A stretch of DNA of 64,000 nucleotides. Source: Paraburkholderia madseniana (GTDB lineage: Bacteria > Pseudomonadota > Gammaproteobacteria > Burkholderiales > Burkholderiaceae). Location: positions 1 through 64,000 of the forward strand of contig NZ_VOSW01000044.1 in assembly GCF_009690905.1 (NCBI RefSeq). The letters run 5' to 3'. The notes beneath the pieces are model-generated. The model was not told the origin of the DNA and searched no databases. It saw only the letters and a list, made by a program, of their open reading frames with translations. Below are positions 61,764 through 64,000 of the stretch, piece by piece; positions within the stretch are counted from its first letter, which is position 1, and each line of letters starts with the position of its first letter. A program made the position numbers and the translations under genes.

Positions 61764-63971
61764 TTAAGGCGTGCGGGGCTTCGTCGTGATCGGCGCGAAA
61801 TCCGCGACGATATGATCCTGACCGTATTTGCCGCCGATCTGCGCGAGTCGCGTCTCCAGTGCGCGCAGATAGTCCGCACGTGATTCGCTTTCGGGCCGCG
61901 GCTTGTCGAATAGCTGCGCCGGCGTAATCAACAGCACCACCATCTCCGATCCAAACGGCTTCGAAATGATCCAGTCACCCGCGCTGCCGATCGTGGCTGC
62001 ATAGTGCGGGGGCGCCTGATTGTCCTTCGCGCGCGGACTCGGCACCATGTGCACGACGCTACCGTCGAGCTGGTAGTAATCGAGGTTCACGTACGAGTCG
62101 AATGCGGGCGTGGTGACGTCGACGATAAGCGGATCGCCTTCGCTCAACAGGCCACCGGGCGGCCGCACATGCAGCGACGCAACGTGGCCCGCTTGCCAGT
62201 TGTGGGTCCAATAGGGTGCGAGCGCTTTGATCGTGTCGCATTTGTCGTCGGCTATTGGCTCGACCTGGAGCGTGAGCGTGTCGACGCCCGGCAATGCTGT
62301 CAGCGTGTCCTTCAGATGCGCTGCGCCGTAGCGTTGCGAGACGTAGCCGCGCACTGTCAACGAATGGTCCTGCGCCGAAGCGGACAGCGCCGAACACGGC
62401 ACTTGCGCCAAAGCCGGCGCGATGGCGGCTAAGGTCAACGCGGGTTTGGGCGCGGGCGGCGCAGCAGGCTGCGCGGGCGGTGGTGCGCCGGGCGCTGCGG
62501 CGGTTGGTGCGGCGGTTAGCGCTGTGGTTGTCCCGGCAGATGAGCCGGCGGCCGGCTTTGCGGTGCCACCGACGACTGATCCGGCAGTTGCGGATGACTC
62601 AGGCGCATTCGTTGCCGCCGAAGCGGCCTGATCCGCCGACGCCTCCGAAGCCGCCACAGCCGGCTGCTGGCCATCCTGACGATTCGGAGCCGACCGGAAC
62701 GCAAACACGCCGACAGCCGCGGCACACACCACCGCGAAACCCGCGAATCCCGCCTTGACCAACGTCCCCGACTTCTCCGCGCGCGCTTCGTTATCGAATT
62801 CCGCGATGAAACGCACGACACTCGGCATGCGCGTGTTGCGATCGAACGAAAGCGTAGCCCGCAACGCGCGCCACTGCTTCGCATCGAGATTGGGCGGACG
62901 CTGCGGCTTGAAGTCCGCGTTGCGAGCCTGCGTCGCCGACAAACGGTCGAACGGATGATGGCCCGTCAACAGCTCGTAGGTAATGCAGCCGAGCGCATAG
63001 ATATCGTCGCGCGGGTCCGGCTCGCGATGCTCGATCATCTCCGGACTCGCATACGCGGGCGTCAACGCGCCGAGACTGCCGGGGTCGAAGACAGTTGCAT
63101 CGCTCTCCTCCTCCGGCCGCTGGAACACGCGGGCAATGCCGAAGTCGATCACCTTCACTTCGGCATTCGTCGTGAGAAAGACGTTGGCGGGTTTGAAATC
63201 GCAATGCACGAAGCCGTGTTCATGCGCATAGGCGAGCGCATTGCACATGCCGCGCACAATCGGCAGCGCGGCTCGAACCGGCATGCCCTTATAGCCCGGC
63301 GTGCGCAAAAGCTGGCTCAGCGGCTTGCCGGTCAGGTACTCCATCGTCAGGTAGACGATCGGTCCGTCCCGGTCGAAGTCGTACACCGTGATGATGTTGC
63401 GGTGCGCGAGCACCTGCGCCTTGCGCGCCTCGCGTTGCAGTGCGACGAGCGAATTCGGATTGCCGCGGAACTGGACGTTGAGCACCTTGATCGCGAGATA
63501 CGGTTTGCGATCCGACGCTTCGAGCTTGCGCAAATCGAGCGCCTTGTACACCGTACCCATCCCGCCGACGCCCAGACATTCCTCGAGGACGAAGCGGTTG
63601 TTCAGCGTGTCGCCGGTGCCTTTGATCTGATCATGTCCCGGCGCGCCGGCGGCGCTCGCTGCGCCTACCGAGCTTGCAGCGTTGGCCGCACTGGCGGAGC
63701 GTACCGACGGTATCTCGACGGTGGTCTGCATGCCGGTTTCCTCGCCGCCCGCCGCCACGTTCGAGACGCGCAACTGTTCGATGCGCCGCCGCACTTCGGC
63801 ATAGAGATCGTCGGGTAGAGGGGCTTTGCGATGCGCTGCGCCAAGCATTTCCAGCAGCTGCGTGCGATCGAGTCCGTCGGTCGTCAACGTGCTGTCGAGT
63901 TGAGCCACGAACTCGTCGCGTGACAGCTCGCCGCTCTGATAGTCGCGAATCACATGCGCAAGGCTAGCCAT
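61764..63971 (-). CDS. Transmembrane Ser/Thr protein kinase with DUF4384-like C-terminus
   Basis: A 735-residue kinase. A short N-terminal helical region (1-110) precedes the kinase domain: glycine loop GVGGMGTVYKA (134-144), Lys162 in AIKVLN, the catalytic loop HCDFKPANV (256-264; Cys replaces the usual Arg, so it is a non-RD kinase), DFG at 277-279 and YASPEM. One transmembrane helix covers about 405-425, followed by an Ala/Pro-rich linker. The periplasmic tail has a BON-like segment and a DUF4384-like domain (LSEGDPLIVDVTTPAFDSYV). It probably phosphorylates the partner of the FHA protein and is opposed by the PP2C enzyme. It ends convergently with the caspase-FGE gene. Confidence 0.9.
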   Translation of the reverse strand: MASLAHVIRDYQSGELSRDEFVAQLDSTLTTDGLDRTQLLEMLGAAHRKAPLPDDLYAEVRRRIEQLRVSNVAAGGEETGMQTTVEIPSVRSASAANAASSVGAASAAGAPGHDQIKGTGDTLNNRFVLEECLGVGGMGTVYKALDLRKLEASDRKPYLAIKVLNVQFRGNPNSLVALQREARKAQVLAHRNIITVYDFDRDGPIVYLTMEYLTGKPLSQLLRTPGYKGMPVRAALPIVRGMCNALAYAHEHGFVHCDFKPANVFLTTNAEVKVIDFGIARVFQRPEEESDATVFDPGSLGALTPAYASPEMIEHREPDPRDDIYALGCITYELLTGHHPFDRLSATQARNADFKPQRPPNLDAKQWRALRATLSFDRNTRMPSVVRFIAEFDNEARAEKSGTLVKAGFAGFAVVCAAAVGVFAFRSAPNRQDGQQPAVAASEASADQAASAATNAPESSATAGSVVGGTAKPAAGSSAGTTTALTAAPTAAAPGAPPPAQPAAPPAPKPALTLAAIAPALAQVPCSALSASAQDHSLTVRGYVSQRYGAAHLKDTLTALPGVDTLTLQVEPIADDKCDTIKALAPYWTHNWQAGHVASLHVRPPGGLLSEGDPLIVDVTTPAFDSYVNLDYYQLDGSVVHMVPSPRAKDNQAPPHYAATIGSAGDWIISKPFGSEMVVLLITPAQLFDKPRPESESRADYLRALETRLAQIGGKYGQDHIVADFAPITTKPRTP

Positions 63972-64000
63972 TTGTGCGAAGCGCCCCCGCTGCCGTTGGG

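Noticed and set aside
43120..64000. Type VI secretion system suggested by kinase, PP2C and FHA genes
   Set aside because: No TssB/C, ClpV, Hcp, VgrG, TssM or other T6SS component is in the window; the secretion genes present are type I.

Overview
The window looks like chromosomal DNA from a high-GC beta-proteobacterium, most likely Paraburkholderia or Burkholderia sensu lato. That placement is an inference from family content: a monomeric NADP isocitrate dehydrogenase, a DUF4148 protein, a PLAP-repeat lipoprotein, and a divergent class A beta-lactamase/LysR pair of penA/penR type. I saw no rRNA, tRNA, CRISPR array or complete insertion sequence.

Layout. 0-6.2 kb: an IclR regulator divergent from an acyl-CoA dehydrogenase / NDP-forming acyl-CoA synthetase / MFS cluster (uptake and activation of a carboxylate). 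6.3-16.9 kb: alpha/beta hydrolase, small conserved protein, isocitrate dehydrogenase, TonB-dependent siderophore receptor, LysR/DHA2 exporter pair, iron alcohol dehydrogenase. 17.1-21.8 kb: repeat lipoprotein, ICMT-like membrane protein, degenerate EAL protein with a sigma-54-type promoter, orphan DUF4096 protein. 21.9-27.7 kb: two tandem paralogous QseB/TctD-type two-component pairs with a COG4705 membrane protein and a periplasmic protein, preceded by an 11-bp direct-repeat response-regulator box. 28-30.8 kb: SsuABC-like ABC importer closed by a clear terminator. 31-35.4 kb: small secreted proteins, an acyltransferase, a stand-alone squalene/phytoene synthase, a KaiC remnant and a receiver protein. 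35.5-39.7 kb: second IclR-linked catabolic cluster (MFS, class III CoA-transferase, citryl-CoA-lyase-like enzyme). 40-43.1 kb: TehA-like channel, class A beta-lactamase and its LysR regulator.

43.1-64 kb is the most interesting region. It holds what looks like a complete dedicated peptide-export system. Two small peptides, at 44401-44688 and 57691-57975, have aligned 26-residue leaders ending in Gly-Gly. A C39-peptidase ABC exporter with two N-terminal cyclic-nucleotide-binding-type domains, an HlyD adaptor, a TolC/NodT outer-membrane channel and a cytoplasmic parvulin could process and export them. A sigma-54 enhancer-binding protein ends the exporter operon, and both peptide genes have near-perfect -24/-12 promoters. 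A similar promoter precedes an LRAT-domain gene. Around this sit a PP2C phosphatase (5 bp after one peptide gene), a membrane-spanning double-FHA protein that starts the exporter operon, a transmembrane Ser/Thr kinase with a DUF4384-like tail, an exported caspase-FGE fusion and two DUF4399 proteins. The combination resembles the kinase/phosphatase/FHA control of type VI secretion, but no T6SS gene is present; here it appears to be attached to a type I peptide exporter.

Coordinates use the start codon judged best from ribosome-binding sites, signal peptides and promoter positions. Functions are family-level inferences read from the sequence; no database search was run.
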